Assembly (NCBI GenBank): GCA_017590115.1
Contig: JAGGNK010007448.1
Coordinates: 4,566,815-4,630,814, forward strand
Reading direction: 5' to 3'
From: Montifringilla adamsi
Lineage: Eukaryota; Chordata; Aves; Passeriformes; Passeridae
DNA length: 64,000 nt
Below are positions 12,401 through 24,289 of the stretch, piece by piece. The position numbers were made by a program, and so were the translations under genes. The notes beneath the pieces were generated by a model. The model was given only the letters and a program-made list of their open reading frames with translations. It did no database searches and had not been told where the DNA came from. Numbering within the stretch: the first letter of the stretch is position 1; every line of letters begins with the position of its first letter.

Positions 12401-14033
12401 TTGCTCTGTGGAGCTGGCTGGGGCTCAGCTGAAGGCACAGTGCTCCCATGCCCAATGGTGCAGCACTCCTGGGGGCTCCTGAGCAATGTGCATGGAGAGC
12501 AGGCTCCACAATAACAGCTTAGCAGCCTCCATCCAATTCCCTCTAATTAAATGGGTTCAGCAGCACAAAGGCTGCAGAAATGGCTGCAAGCTCATGCTGG
12601 ACACACAGATGCAGAGCTGCAATGTGCTTGTAAAAGGTGCAAAAAGTACATTTAGCCTCCTTTGAGTGGAAGTTGCCCCTTGCAATGTAAAAATCTCTGC
12701 AGTGCACATCTCTCAAAGGGCAGCACAAACATCTTGATGCCAACATAAGAGAGTCCCAGGGATAAGTGTACACCTGTTTTGTGCACATCAGTATTCCTAT
12801 CCCATGTCACACACACACAAACCTCCTTTTCCATTCTGCAATGTGATTTTTTTTTGCCTGATTCCATGTCCCCTAGGGTGTGTGGGGCTGCACTGGTCAT
12901 AGTGGGAGCTGAAGGGGTGGAGAGGGGAGATTTAAGCAAACAGCCCAAGTCATCTTGCCCATTAATGAGCCTCTCATACAGCCTGCTCTTCCCCTCATTG
13001 CTTTTGTGTCCTTTCCAGAGTGATGCCATTTTACATCCCGCTGCCTTTTATAAGCTCCTGATGTCCAATACAGATAGTTTCTTATCATCTTTCTCTTTTC
13101 AGCACTCCTGGCTTCCCAGAACCATTTTCTAAGGCCAGCTCTTTTACAATGGTTTCAATTCTTAGCTCTTCACTTTTCCAATTGTTCTTTACAGTTATGG
13201 GGGGTGGGTGACTTAAAAGCTCCCTGCCTTAATTCAGCTCCCCTTGAACTCACTGCTACAGAAAAACTGAACTGAACGTTTCCATTGATTTTGACAGGGG
13301 AAGAGGCAAGTGCATTGGGCTTTAGAAATTCCCCCCCTTGATGTTTCCCCATCACCCTGGTCCCTGTCATTAGCAGGCTTTGTGCCACTGCTCCCAGGTC
13401 TGTGAGGAAGCGTGCTCCTGTTTTCATTCCCTTCCCCTCCCGTCCATCTCCAGGCTTTAACGTGTTTGATTTTCCCTTCCTGAGTTTTGTAAGACTGTAG
13501 CCCTGTCTTGTGGCACAATTACCACTGCTTTGGAATGGAGTTTGCTGGGAGTTATTCTCAACCTGAGCTTCCTTTGCCTGGGAAAACATCATAGACCCCT
13601 ATTATTATTATGGGGACATCACCTGCAGCCTCACAGCCAAGCAGGTTTCTTCTTTTGGACAGTCAACACTATTTCCCTCAGAACGAGAAGAAAATTTTTA
13701 ATGAAAAATTTTCCAGAAGAAGTTTTCTTGTTAATGTTAATTATAATTAACATGAGCTTCATGTATGCACTGTTCTGTTTGAGGAAACTAAATTGAAGCA
13801 GGTTATTCCTAAGCTTGGTGCTTCTTCTCTTTCCTGATGTCCAATTCTGTAGTGAAGCAGTGAGAGTGTGGCTGTAGCTGGGCTGTGGATGGCAGCAGGA
13901 GCTTTGTCCCACACCTAGGAGCAGTGGTAACCAGCTCACCTTCATCTCCACAAAGCCAGGCCCAAACACCAAAGGCCAGCCTGGGGATCCTCCTGCTGCC
14001 TCTCCCTGGGGAATTCACCCTGAGAGCCTCATG
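9432..14033. other. Non-coding stretch, no gene recognised
   Basis: No exon, RNA gene or dateable repeat was recognised. A diverged pair of G-rich segments about 80 bp apart (starting near 11217 and 11296, sharing GGTGGGATG and GGGAGAGAA words) may be an old local duplication but could be coincidence. A CRE-like TCACGTCA word occurs near 9828. The inverted-repeat cluster at 13690-13753 is listed separately. The AT content between 10250 and 10350 is high without clear structure. Confidence 0.65.
13690..13753. promoter_or_regulatory. Inverted-repeat cluster: hairpin plus 20-bp perfect palindrome
   Basis: Two perfect inverted repeats lie within 64 bp. At 13690-13713, arms GAAAATTTTT and AAAAATTTTC surround a 4-base loop. 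At 13734-13753 a 20-bp palindrome is centred between ATGTTAATTA and TAATTAACAT. The palindrome carries the half-sites GTTAAT and ATTAAC used by HNF1-type homeodomain dimers, but they are spaced by four bases instead of the usual one. It could bind a homeodomain dimer, extrude as a cruciform, or be AT-rich chance. The structure is seen directly; the function is not. Confidence 0.4.
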
Positions 14034-14452
14034 GTGCTCTGTGGCATTCACATTCTCTGAAAAAATCCCTTCACCCAGGATTTTTCTCCTGGGAAGCTGA
14101 GAAGCCTCAGAGAAAAGGAAAACAATTCTTATCTCATTTGCTTCTCCTGTGTTTTGCTCATGTGGAATGTGTTTGGAGATTGTTTACCCACAGGTGATTG
14201 TTTCATTGGGCTCTGCTGTGAGTTGTTTTCACTCTTTGGCCAGTCAGGGCCAAGCTGTGTCAGGACTCTGGAGAGAGTCACCAGTTTTTATTATTGTCTT
14301 TTTAGCATTTCTGTATTCTTTAGTATAGTTTAGTATAGTATTCTTTAATATAATATAGTATCATAAACTAATAAATTAGCCTTCTGAGAACAAGGAGTCA
14401 GGTGCATCATTCCTCCCTGCCACGGGGGTCGTCTGTGAATACAACAGTTCTC
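14034..14452 (+). mobile_element. Solo LTR, complete, with 6-bp target duplication
   Basis: The LTR spans 14040-14446 (407 bp), starting TGTGGCATTC and ending AATACAACA. Flanking hexamers GTGCTC (14034-14039) and GTTCTC (14447-14452) match at 5 of 6 positions, the 6-bp duplication expected of class II (ERVK-like) elements. The AT-rich stretch at 14310-14370 with repeated TATAGT words is followed by an AATAAA polyadenylation signal at 14370-14375. Both features sit where the U3/R region of an LTR should be and fix the plus orientation. From memory it matches an abundant passerine LTR family. A diverged relative lies on the opposite strand at 24981-25360. It is non-coding; the proviral interior is gone. 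Confidence 0.85.
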
Positions 14453-17400
14453 CACAAAGAGAGAGGAGCCCCAGCAGGAGCCAAACCCTCCGTGTGCTCC
14501 CACCACTTTGGTGTTTTATTCACCTGCAATGCCCCCCATGCAGCAAAACCCTGTGCTGGACCTTGGGTAGAACCCACAGTGGTGGAGAGAGGTTGCACCA
14601 AAAAGCCATCGCTGGTGCCTTTCCCACTTGCTGTTCTCACAGAATACACCCCAGACAGCAGACTCCTCGGCTGAACTCAGGTGCAAACTTTAAAAATGGC
14701 TTGTGAGGTCTTATTGATCACTCTTGTCCAGGCAGTTGTACCAGACTTTCTTCCCAATGCCCAAAATTATGTCTGAAATCAGTTTAGGGAATGAGCAAGT
14801 CTTTTAATTAAAACAGTCTGTTATGATGAATCTGTTATTACAAAGTCTTACCTATGTAAAACATTAATAATACAAATTTCATTTGTTTATGTCAGCACCA
14901 AGCATTAATTTTTAATGGCAAAACGTATGAGTTATGAAAGGCATTAATGCAAAACAAATCACCAACTGAGAAGGGAAAGGAAATCCATTTTTTAGGGTAA
15001 GCAATGGGAATGAAATATTATTGTGGTTCTAACCCGGGGAAAAAAAAATATTTCTTAGGGCTCCAAGAGCAATTAAAAAAACCCTGGATTTTATCATCAT
15101 GCTTAATATTAATTCTATATCCAGTGAAGTTCGTGTCCATGTCATCCAGCCCACACCTTGACGCCCTCTCTGAGGAAGCCTTCCACACAAAATTACTCTG
15201 ATTGTCATGCAAGAGATGTGGAAGCAAATTGGATACCTGTGGCATAATAACCATCTCTGTGCTGCAAATGGGTGAGATCACAGAGAGCCCAGAAGAGCTT
15301 GTTTGGTGGGCCCAATTCATCATGGATGTAAATGGGAGGCACTCTGTGAGTTAGGACATGTTCCTGCTTGCACCGGGGATAAATTAATTCCAGCTGTTAA
15401 TTGCCAACTCAACCCTACATCTTAAGATTAAAATTCTGCAGAATAACTCATTTCAAAATGGACTGGGTGGGTACTGGTGGTGCTGCGCTGGTCCTGGGTC
15501 CAGGCAGAGCTGCTGAGAAATTGTGGCTTTTGATCAGGTTTTGTTCTGGAGCAGCTGGCATCCCTGCACGGAGCCCTCACCTTCACAAAGGTTTCACCAG
15601 GGACATGCTGCCAAGCCCTGGGCAGAGGGAGCATGGAAAATCCTCAAGTGCTTGGGGACCAAGTCTCACTGGCTCTGGGCCAGCTCTTGAGCAGGACTGA
15701 GACTGGGTTAAAAGGGGCTTTGTGTCCTGCCCAAGCTGCCAAGAGCATCCTTCACTCCATTAGGAATCTCCCTGCCTTGCAGTGAAACCATCCAGATGTG
15801 GAGCGTGGGGCCACCTGCCCTTCTCTCACCCGTGGGAACCATGGCTGGAAGGGCTTCAGAGAACATCCATGGATCCTGGAAACAGCATCTGTGCACAGCA
15901 CAGGCACTTCTGGGCCCTAGCTGGTGTGGTGACATCAGCAGGGTGCTGGAACCTTGTTCTGCAACAACGAGGGGACTGACAGCAGATTCCAGAGGTGGGA
16001 CAGTGTGAGTGGCAAAGCAGGAGCCAGGTATCACTTGGTTCCTGCTCAAGGAGCTTTCAAGAGCCAGACAGGACCCTGCCCTGGCACAAGATAATTAATT
16101 TATTTCCAGTGAAAGTCTAGTTGTGGCTGTTACAGGGCTGCTGCAGAGCTAAAGAATGGGGACAGAATCTGTTTTCAAGCTCTGTGGAACTGTGCTTTGC
16201 CTTTTTTCCCTAGTTCAAACTTCAGCAAAATAAGCAACACATCTTGTAGCTCCTGTCTCTCTCCCATACTCCTCCTTTCTCCCTTTCTATCTTTTTTCTT
16301 GTCTCAGTCTAAAAAAGTTGCTGATATTAGCAATAAAGCAAGAATTTAATATCATCCTACAGGGTGCTACAACAAACTGCCCCTCGGTTCCATCGATTCC
16401 ACGGGCCTGAAATATGGCAAGGCATCTGAGGGGGGAAGAATACAAGATGAATTTTGCAGATATAAATTGTGTAATATTGGATTTCTCTGGACACACGTCA
16501 GGACTGTGTTGTGCCTGTCCCTGTGATGCCACAGGAGCTCTGTCAGCTCAGCAATTGGTTCCTGGTGGGGAAGGGCTCAGGGCACACCGCGGTATTTCAT
16601 CCCAACAATAACCCCAATGTTCCAAGTGTGACACATCTGCTGCTCCACTCTCTGATAGAGACACACACCCAGCCTGAGGGAGCAAAACAGCCTGCCTGGG
16701 AGCAATGTGAGGCTGCTGTCTTCATCCCAGCATCCACAGGTGAGGTGACAAATACAGGCTGTAGGAGAGAACTCGCTGTGCCAAATATCAAACAGGATGT
16801 GAGAAGGAACAGCAAATATTTGGGATGGCTGGTGCTGTACTCCATTATTTCTCCTCACACATCCACCTTTCCCCTACACCTGCAAGTATCCATTCAACAG
16901 GGCTGTAAAATAATGAAACCTAAGGCTTTTTCTGCTCTGTAATGTTTAGGACGCTCATTTTCAATGTTCATGGCTTGATAAATGAGAAGCGTTTTACCAC
17001 CCAACACTCAAAAATCCATCAACTTGCTTTGTCCTTCCTCTTGAGGGGAAGAGACCAGATCACACTGAAAAACTTCCTTATAGCTCCTCAGTCTTGCACT
17101 TTTCTTGGCATTTCATTCATATTAAAATGAAGTAGGTTCCATGCCATCCTCTTACCCCTGAAATCAAAGCCAGAGGAGAAGCAAAGCACTCCATGGCTTT
17201 GTTCTACCACCTTAGGAGGCAGCTTGGACCTTCAACATCCTTTTCTTAGAGATTCTGGCTCATTTAAAATTATACATAAAAGGACAGGGATAGTGTCTGC
17301 ATGTGCTGCAGAATAGTGGGATATGCAATAAAATATGTTTGTCTTTTCTCCAGCAAGGATAATCTGGTTATTAACCATTAGTTCTGAAGGTGAAGTCTCA

Positions 17401-18425
17401 CAGCCTGGTCCCTGAGCCAGGCACAAAGATGATGGGCTCACATTTGTTGCAGGAAAAGCATCATAAAAGTTGCTCAAGGTGATTTATCTCATGTTAAAAT
17501 GAGATCAAAAGCCCTGTAGTGAACCAGCAAATTGAAAAGACAAAACCATGCATTTTTGGCGCTATTTTTCCCAGAATCTCAAAAGGAGGGTTGGGTTCTT
17601 TTTTTCCTATTTCTTAGAAATGAGAGTGAAGAGTGGGGGAAAATGGGCATTTTCTGGTCTGGGTTGCTCAAGCCACAGACTTCCTTGGAAGGCAGCACAG
17701 CCCAGTCTGCACATGAGGATACTTGTGTATAATCAATAAAAAGAACTTGAAACATACTTGAAAGAGGGAAAGGGTCAGTGTTGATAACCGTCATCATTCT
17801 TTTTATTTATTATTAATACCTGCTTGCTGGAACTCCAGCATCAAGAAATACAGAATATCAGACAAAACAGAGACTCCTCTCCCCGCTCCCATCCTCCTCT
17901 ACCTGCCCAGCTGTTTTATTTTTCCTCTAACTCCAACCCTTGCAGTCTATTGTTACTGGATCTCCTGGGATTGTGCCTAAAGAAGTTTCCAAATCAAGTT
18001 GTAGTCAAGATTCTTTTTCTGGAACTGCCAAAGGGAACAATTGTGGTAAGGGCTGACAGGGTTTTCAAGATTTCCCCATCTCCCAGTGTGAAAAATGCCC
18101 CCATTCTCCTGCCACAGGGCAAAGGACAGGATATGTCCCTTGCCACAGTGTCTGGTGACAGTTTTTGTCCCAAGCCTGGATGTTTGGGATGTAACAGGAC
18201 CATGTTTTGAGAGGGAATGTAAGGCATATAAAGATCTGATGTGTTTTTTTAAGAAAAAGGGTTGAACCTGTGGTAGGATATGTCTATAATAAAAACCTTC
18301 CTTAAATCTAAAATTGGCTTTCTGAGGTGGCTTATAAACCAGGAATGTCACAAAAGAACTAAATAAATACCTTTAAAGAGCTATATACTTCTTCAAATGA
18401 AAAAGATCAACCAGCCTATAAACAC
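14453..18425. other. Non-coding stretch, no gene recognised
   Basis: No gene or clear repeat was recognised. The segment 14800-15010 is AT-rich with many TTAAT/ATTAA cores and could be a conserved element, but the evidence is weaker than for other blocks. Short open frames (for example 16511-16942, +, 143 codons) lack domains and overlap open frames on the other strand. T tracts near 17600 and 18244 are unremarkable. Confidence 0.65.
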
Positions 18426-18710
18426 TGTGGGGTTCTGGTGGCTGCTTTTGACGGGGGTAGGAAGAGAGAGTCTCTTGGTTTGGGGGAACTTTTTACCCTA
18501 CAAACTCTAAGAAGCACAAACCAGTCAGGAGCACTGACAGTTTGTGTGTGAAAATTCTTTATTGCTGGTACCAAGAGATTTGTTCCAAATTTTACAGCAC
18601 CTGACATGGGTGGGAATTTGTTAAAGGCAAGTTTCCTCCTCTTTTATCCTGGGTCAGTGCTCACCTGGTCATTCTCCTGCTCTGACAGGGAAATTTCCCC
18701 CAGTTTTACA
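18426..18710 (-). mobile_element. Probable solo LTR, minus strand
   Basis: Read on the minus strand this segment is organised like an LTR. It begins TGTAAAACTGG (complement of 18710 downward), has a TATA-like GGATAAAAG near 18640-18650, and an AATAAA signal at 18558-18563 (TTTATT on the plus strand). About 130 bp of R/U5-like sequence follows, ending CCACA at 18426. The TG...CA ends and promoter-to-polyA order support the call. I found no matching target-site duplication (AACAC on the left against TCCTC on the right), so either the right boundary is wrong or the flanks have diverged. Confidence 0.45.
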
Positions 18711-19162
18711 TCCTCTACTTTCACTGGTGTCAACCACCAAATCTAGGTTTTTTTCCCATCATGCAGAAAAGTGCTCCCATGGAAAGGCTTTGCCAATAAA
18801 TATCTCCAGCTTTGCTTCATTCAGTTATAGCCCAAAATGATTTATTATAGTTATTTCAACTGTCTCGAAACTTTGGCTCACAAATTATTCTTTTTATTCT
18901 TTAATATTATTATTTGTATTATTGTAACTTCTGGTTGCAGCCCAGAACAAGGATGTGCTTTGCATTTTTCCCTGTGTGGGTTGTCTGTTATTTCACTGAG
19001 GGGCCAGCTATGTATAAGCTGCAATTTTCCTGAGTAGCACAGCTGTAGTTACCTGTGCACTTACACCTGAATTCACAGGAAGAGTCAATATTTGTTCACA
19101 TGGATGCTTCATAATATTAATGTGAGTTTAAAGTGTTTGATTTGGGGTATCCACATTGTGAG

Positions 19163-19400
19163 CTACGTCAGGGAAGGTATAGGTTGGATATTAGGAAAAT
19201 ATAATAAAGAAAGAATAATAAAGTACTGGAATGCTCTTCCCAGGGAGGTGGTAGAATCACCACCTCTGGATGTGTTTAAAAAAAACTGGACATGGCACTT
19301 GGAGCTGCAGTCTAGTTGAGGTGTTAGGGCATAGCTTGGACTTGATGATCTCTCAGAGGTCTCTTCCAACCTCATTATTCTGTGATTCTGTGATTCTGTG
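19163..19400 (+). mobile_element. CR1 LINE, 3' fragment with octamer tail
   Basis: This is a 5'-truncated CR1 retrotransposon, the dominant LINE of birds. The recognisable 3'-end words are GGTTGGATATTAGGAAAA, CCCAGGGAGGTGGTAGAATCACC, GGACTTGATGATCTCTCAGAGG and CTCTTCCAACCT. It ends in three tandem ATTCTGTG-type octamers (about 19377-19400), the tail that CR1 uses instead of poly-A. Only about 240 bp of the 3' end remains, the usual outcome of aborted target-primed reverse transcription. An open frame running into it carries residues such as WNALPREVVESPPLDVFKK; this phrase recurs in CR1 3' regions and is not a host gene. Internal divergence suggests moderate age. Confidence 0.92.
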
Positions 19401-19849
19401 AGCTGCGGGGGCTCAGAGTCCCTCCCTCCCCTTACCTCACGAACTGTTATTTTTAACACCCTCCTTGGGATTTCTTCTGTCTGACTCCCATTCCTACATC
19501 ACACTGAGGTGTCCTGGGCTGGGTTTTTGTGTGGATTTGTGACTAAATCTCCTCTTCAGACTTGTGCTCTGGGACAGTGATGCCTACAGACTTTATTTTT
19601 CGCTAATTACACCCACACCTATTTTGCTGTGCCTTGAAATCAATTCCTGTCCCTGAGGCAGCCATGGGAACCCCCTCTTGCCCTCGCTGTGCTGTGACCA
19701 GACCCCAACCAGTACATGGAATTTCCAGCACTTGAATAAAAAGCTGTTCAGCCAATGAAACACTGCAGTATCAGATGCCATTTGCCACTTGAAAACATGA
19801 AAAGCACCCTTGCTTTGAAATGTGATCCTGCCCATAATGTGATTTCAAC

Positions 19850-20250
19850 ACTGCTCTCTATTATTCAGTGCTTACTTTTAGCTTGAATTTTTGCTGGCAA
19901 TTTTAAAAGGAAAACCAAAAACACTATTCTGTTTTAATCTCATTGAAAGTTTAAAGCAATTTTTTATTAGTGCATAACTCTAAAATACCACTTTGGAATA
20001 AATAATTATCTCTCAAGCACTTACTAGATAGGCTTTACTTCACTGTTAGTTAATCTGACAGTGTTTTATTAATAATCAGCTCTTTTTGTATTGCTATTAT
20101 GCATTTTTTTCTAATAATGCAGTTTATATCTCTAGCATCACCATTATAAGGAGGACTGTGAAATATCTCTCAGATTTGCTGTGTAGGAACAAAATAGATA
20201 AATATTGCTAACAAATCACAGGCACTATTTCTTGTTGAATTTCCTTGCTG
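19850..20250. promoter_or_regulatory. Candidate conserved non-coding element, AT-rich
   Basis: About 400 bp of AT-rich, repeat-free sequence contains many homeodomain cores (for example GTTAGTTAATC, TTATTAATAATC and a TAATAATGCA word between 20047 and 20121) separated by non-simple sequence. This texture is common in developmental enhancers deep in gene deserts. The call rests on texture only; conservation across birds would be the test. Confidence 0.25.
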
Positions 20251-20934
20251 TTAATAAATAATGAAGTATTTAAAACCAATTTTGAGAAATATTTTTTTTT
20301 TAGGTGGGAATCTGATTACAGTGTGGTCCACATTCACCATAAGGGAAGACAGAGTGAGTACTCTTGTTTTATTATTTTTCCATCCCTGTTTATGATTCAT
20401 TGTTGGAAACCCACCCACAGCTCTCTGCCTGTTTTTGCCTTCATTTGAGAGCTATTCTGTAGTGGAAGTGGAAAAGACAGAAGCTTGAATGGGGTCTTCT
20501 TCCTCTGTTTTAGGGTTTTCATCCCAAGACACACTGCACTGTCTTCATTCTTTGTTCATTTAAAACTAATAGTAAATAACCTAATTATCATGTAGAATTT
20601 AATAACTTTATGCAAGTCTGTGACAAGATGACAAGCCTGTAATGTTACAGAACTTAACTCACTTCTCTTGTGATTCACACCAGCACGAGTGAAAGAAAAA
20701 CAGGCTACAGAAGGAAATCCAGTCACACCACAGGGACTGCTGAGCACTCAGGACGCTTTGGGTTATTTCATTATCTGCAGTGTTTGCAGTCACTCCCCTG
20801 GAGTATAATCTGCAGCCAGAATTAACACCTTATTTACAACTTAGGGTCATTGAGATTGATGTGGAGTATCCGTGTCTCTGCTGGGCAGTGTGTTCAGCCC
20901 TGCTCACTGCCTGCTCTCCTACCCCTCCTCTGCT

Positions 20935-21190
20935 GCCCATCCCCATTCCCATCCCATTCCCATTCCCTTTCCCAGCCCCATTCCCATCCCCATTCCCATT
21001 CCCATCCCCATTCCCATTCCCATCCCCATTCCCATTCCCGGCCCCATTCCCAGTCCCAGTCCCATTCCCAGTCCCAATCCCTTTTCCATTCCCATTCCCA
21101 GTCCCAGTCCCAGTCCCATTCCCAGTCCCATTCCCAATCCCTTTTCCATTCCCATTCCCATTCCTATTCCCAGTCCCACTCCCAGGACCC
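20935..21190. repeat. CCCATT-type hexamer minisatellite with higher-order units
   Basis: About 255 bp of imperfect hexamers (CCCATT, CCCAGT, CCCATC and variants) form an array. It has internal hierarchy: three perfect 18-bp units (three hexamers each) at 20983-21036, then a 60-bp repeat of ten hexamers in which CCCAATCCCTTTTCC recurs at an exact 60-base offset (near 21074 and 21134). The minus strand carries regularly spaced GGG runs with three-base spacers, an ideal G-quadruplex pattern. Because the unit is six bases and lacks stops, long open frames of alternating dipeptides appear in several frames on both strands; these are artefacts. Array length is probably variable between individuals. 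Confidence 0.93.
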
Positions 21191-23439
21191 TCTCCTGAGT
21201 CACCAAGTGCTGCTTTGCACACCTGAAAATCTGATGGGACATGGTTTGCCCCCAGTCATATCAGAGGTCATGGCAGGGCTGAGACTCCAGCAGTTTCCCT
21301 GCCATCCCTTGGAACAGAAGCTGGGTAGACACAAAAGTAATTGCCAGTCTCTCTTGTTTCCTCCTTTTAAGGGCAGTACCACCCACAGGACCTAATCAGT
21401 CAGAAGAGAAATAGCTACAAATCACCCAGCCAAATAAAAATTAAATTTTCCCAGTGTCTCTGATAGCATCCTGGTGGTTTTGCATGTTTTGGCCAAGTCA
21501 ATAAACCACATCTCCAGACTGTTGCTCACCTAGATGCTCTGTTGTGTCCATAAAGGGTGAATGTCTCCGTCTCTCTGGGTGCCTCCCAGTGAACCCCGGC
21601 CAGCCCCGGGTCGGCAACTCTGTTATAAATATTTATTTTAAAAACTCATTCTGTAGAGGCCAAATTGCTTGCCATTTTCTTCAGTGCAAACCCTCCCATT
21701 GACTTCAGTGGGTGATGATTATTAAGACTGAATTCTTACCACATGAGACCCATGAAATTCTAAGCTTTCCAGATCAGACATATGTGTAAAACCAGAATCT
21801 CCATCTTGGGAGAATGAGGTGAGTTCTGCAGGGCATTTTAATGCCAGGATAGATAAGTGAAATTATAAATGCCTCGATCCAATACTTCATTAAACTGGCT
21901 CAGAGATTTATGGACCCTCAAGAGCACGAGGGTTTTTCCACCTTTGAAAACATCACAGAAAATCAGAGAAATAACTTTTCAGTCTAATCCTCCTGACCAA
22001 AAGCCCTGCTGAGCAGTCTAAGCAAACAGCAAACATCAACACAAATGGGAGCTGGCTGCTGAAAGGAAGGCTTGATCCAGAGAGCTGGATGAGCACTAGG
22101 AGGAATGATCAGTAAAAAAGGAATTTGGCTGTATTTAATTTAAGTATCCATTTTATCTGTTCCTTATCAACAGTTCTATTGACAAGGTCTTCATGCTTCC
22201 TAATTGTTTGTCCCAGTTTTTTTGTGCTTTTCTGCAAAGGGCTAGTTTGAAAAGAGTTCAGTGGCTCTGCTGTGTTATTTGTAACTCAGCCATCATTGAT
22301 TTTATTCCTTTTCTAGTTTATTAAAGGACCTGCTTTATCTCTTTTAGAACTCTCTCCACACACTCCCAAACATTTACTCTGCTCTTTAAAGCTCTTTCTT
22401 ATTCAAAACTGTCATTAATCTGTTCCACATACTTTGATCTGCCTGGTATCTTCCACTTCTTCACTTCCAGCCCTCAGCACCTTGGAGAGTAAACAGCACA
22501 GCTCTGAACCCTCCCTGCTGGTGAAAGCACTGCTGAGAGGCTGCTCCAGCAGAAACTGGACCAAGGAGCTCATCTCACCCAGGAGCCTTGGTGGTGTTTA
22601 TCTGGTCTGTCTCAGGCAGGACCAGAATGTCTCTTTCTGGGTATCAGCCTGCAGGGAGTGAATGTCCAAAAGCATCTTTGCCTCCAGCACACCATTCGTG
22701 GAAATTTGTACCAGTCAAGGCAGAAAATCTCCCTCCCCTGAGCTGCAGAGAGGCTCAGTCCATGGATAAGGACTGCAGGGGGCTGTGATCCATGGGTCCA
22801 TGGGCTGTGATCTCTCAGCTGAGAACCCCTGCAAACGTGCAGTGCAAGACCTCAGCTCTTCACTCAGAGTCATTCTAAACAAACAGCCCAGGGAACAAGG
22901 CCCTGAAAGCTGATGCAGAAGGATTTCAACAGACATTCCTGTGTAGCATCCTTAGCATCCATGGTTTGAGCCTCTAGAGTGTTGAGAAAAGACACTGAAA
23001 AACTGCAGGTCCTTAAAGGGATCTGAGGAAAGTCCCACATGGAGAAACGCCTGTTCTGTACAGGACAAATGCAAAAGGAATTTGGGGATTTGTCTGCAAT
23101 GAGAGCCCGGCTGGAGAGGGTGGGCTGGGAACTCTGCTCTGCAGGTCTCATGACAGGGGAACAAAGAGGCAGCTGATGGGATTTTAAGAAGCAGAAAATT
23201 CTAAACTGATAAAAGGGACTGTTTCTTCCCTGCCTGTTTCACTGCCAGTGGAAAGCTCTGAGAATAAAAATTTAACAAGTTTGCTGGGGGGCTGGCCACT
23301 CACTTGGATAAGGAGAACGCCTGGAATTTGAGCAGTGAATGCTACAAACCCTTGGAAGAGACTTCACACATTTCTCCTAGAAAACAGCATGAATTAGAGA
23401 GTCAGAGGGAGTTGGGGGAGAGGGATTATCCTGCACTGA

Positions 23440-23478
23440 GTCCCTTCCAGCCAAGGATATTCTGTGATTCTGTGATGT
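23440..23478 (+). mobile_element. CR1 LINE, very short 3' tail
   Basis: A short run reads AGTCCCTTCCAGCC followed by GGATATTCTGTGATTCTGTG, the last bases of a CR1 with its octamer tail. The same ending, slightly diverged, closes the longer CR1 at 49632-49999. Upstream sequence does not align convincingly by eye, so this is either a severely truncated insertion or the surviving end of an older copy. Confidence 0.7.
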
Positions 23479-24289
23479 TTTTGTTGTGATATTCTTACAT
23501 CTTCTTTAGAAGCATCTGGCATTAGCCACAGCCACAACTGGTAGCCACAGTCACAGCCTGATCCAGGCTGACAATTCTACTGCCATTTTCTGGTGTCATT
23601 CAGTTGCTTCTCTTGCCTCCTCCACCTGGTTAAAGCTCATTAAAAATCCTGAAATTAATTTCACACAACAATTCCAAACTGTTTTCATCCTGAAAGGTTA
23701 AAAATATGCTCATTTTTTCTTTGCTTTTCTTTTTTTTTCCCTCAGAAACTTATGGTGCAATGTTTTAATGAAAACATTTACTGCAAACACAGGTGCTAAT
23801 AAACCAAATATGTCAGTGTGCATTTGGAAAATGTTTATGATTCAAGGGGTTGGAGAAGAGACTGAATATTTTAGGAAAAGACGTGTTTTTATTGAAAAAT
23901 ACACTCCTTTAATATTTTTAATAAAAAGAATGTGCTTGTTATTGTCTTTCAAAACACTCTAAAAAGTCTTGAGCAACTCAAGTCTCACAGACGAGTTCGA
24001 ATAGCCCTGACAGGGATTAGGAAAGAGCAGCAGGTTTCATCCCAGAGCAGGTACCACCAGGTGAGCAGGGTTGGACAGCCTGAAAGATTTATCACAGGGT
24101 GAGGAGCAGAGGAGAGAGCTGAGGAAGCCAAGTCCAGCTCCTGCTGTCAGCAGCAGCAGCAGAAAATCCTTTTTTGAGGATCCTTGGGGGCTCCTGGCAG
24201 GTCTCCAGGGTTATCCCTCATCCCTTCCCTACCTCTGCCTGAGCAGGGGGGCCCACAGCGGTGTGTTCCTGATTAAATTGATGAGATGG

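Larger units (their letters stand above)
18711..20934. other. Non-coding stretch with a CR1 fragment and an AT-rich block
   Basis: Apart from the CR1 3' end at 19163-19400 and the AT-rich candidate element at 19850-20250, both listed separately, this stretch shows no gene or repeat I recognise. Poly-T tracts near 18746 and 20290 are short. Confidence 0.6.

Noticed and set aside
20780..21395. Long overlapping open frames (up to 181 codons) on both strands with dipeptide repeats
   Set aside because: They exist because the CCCATT hexamer contains no stop in any frame; the peptides are translations of a minisatellite.
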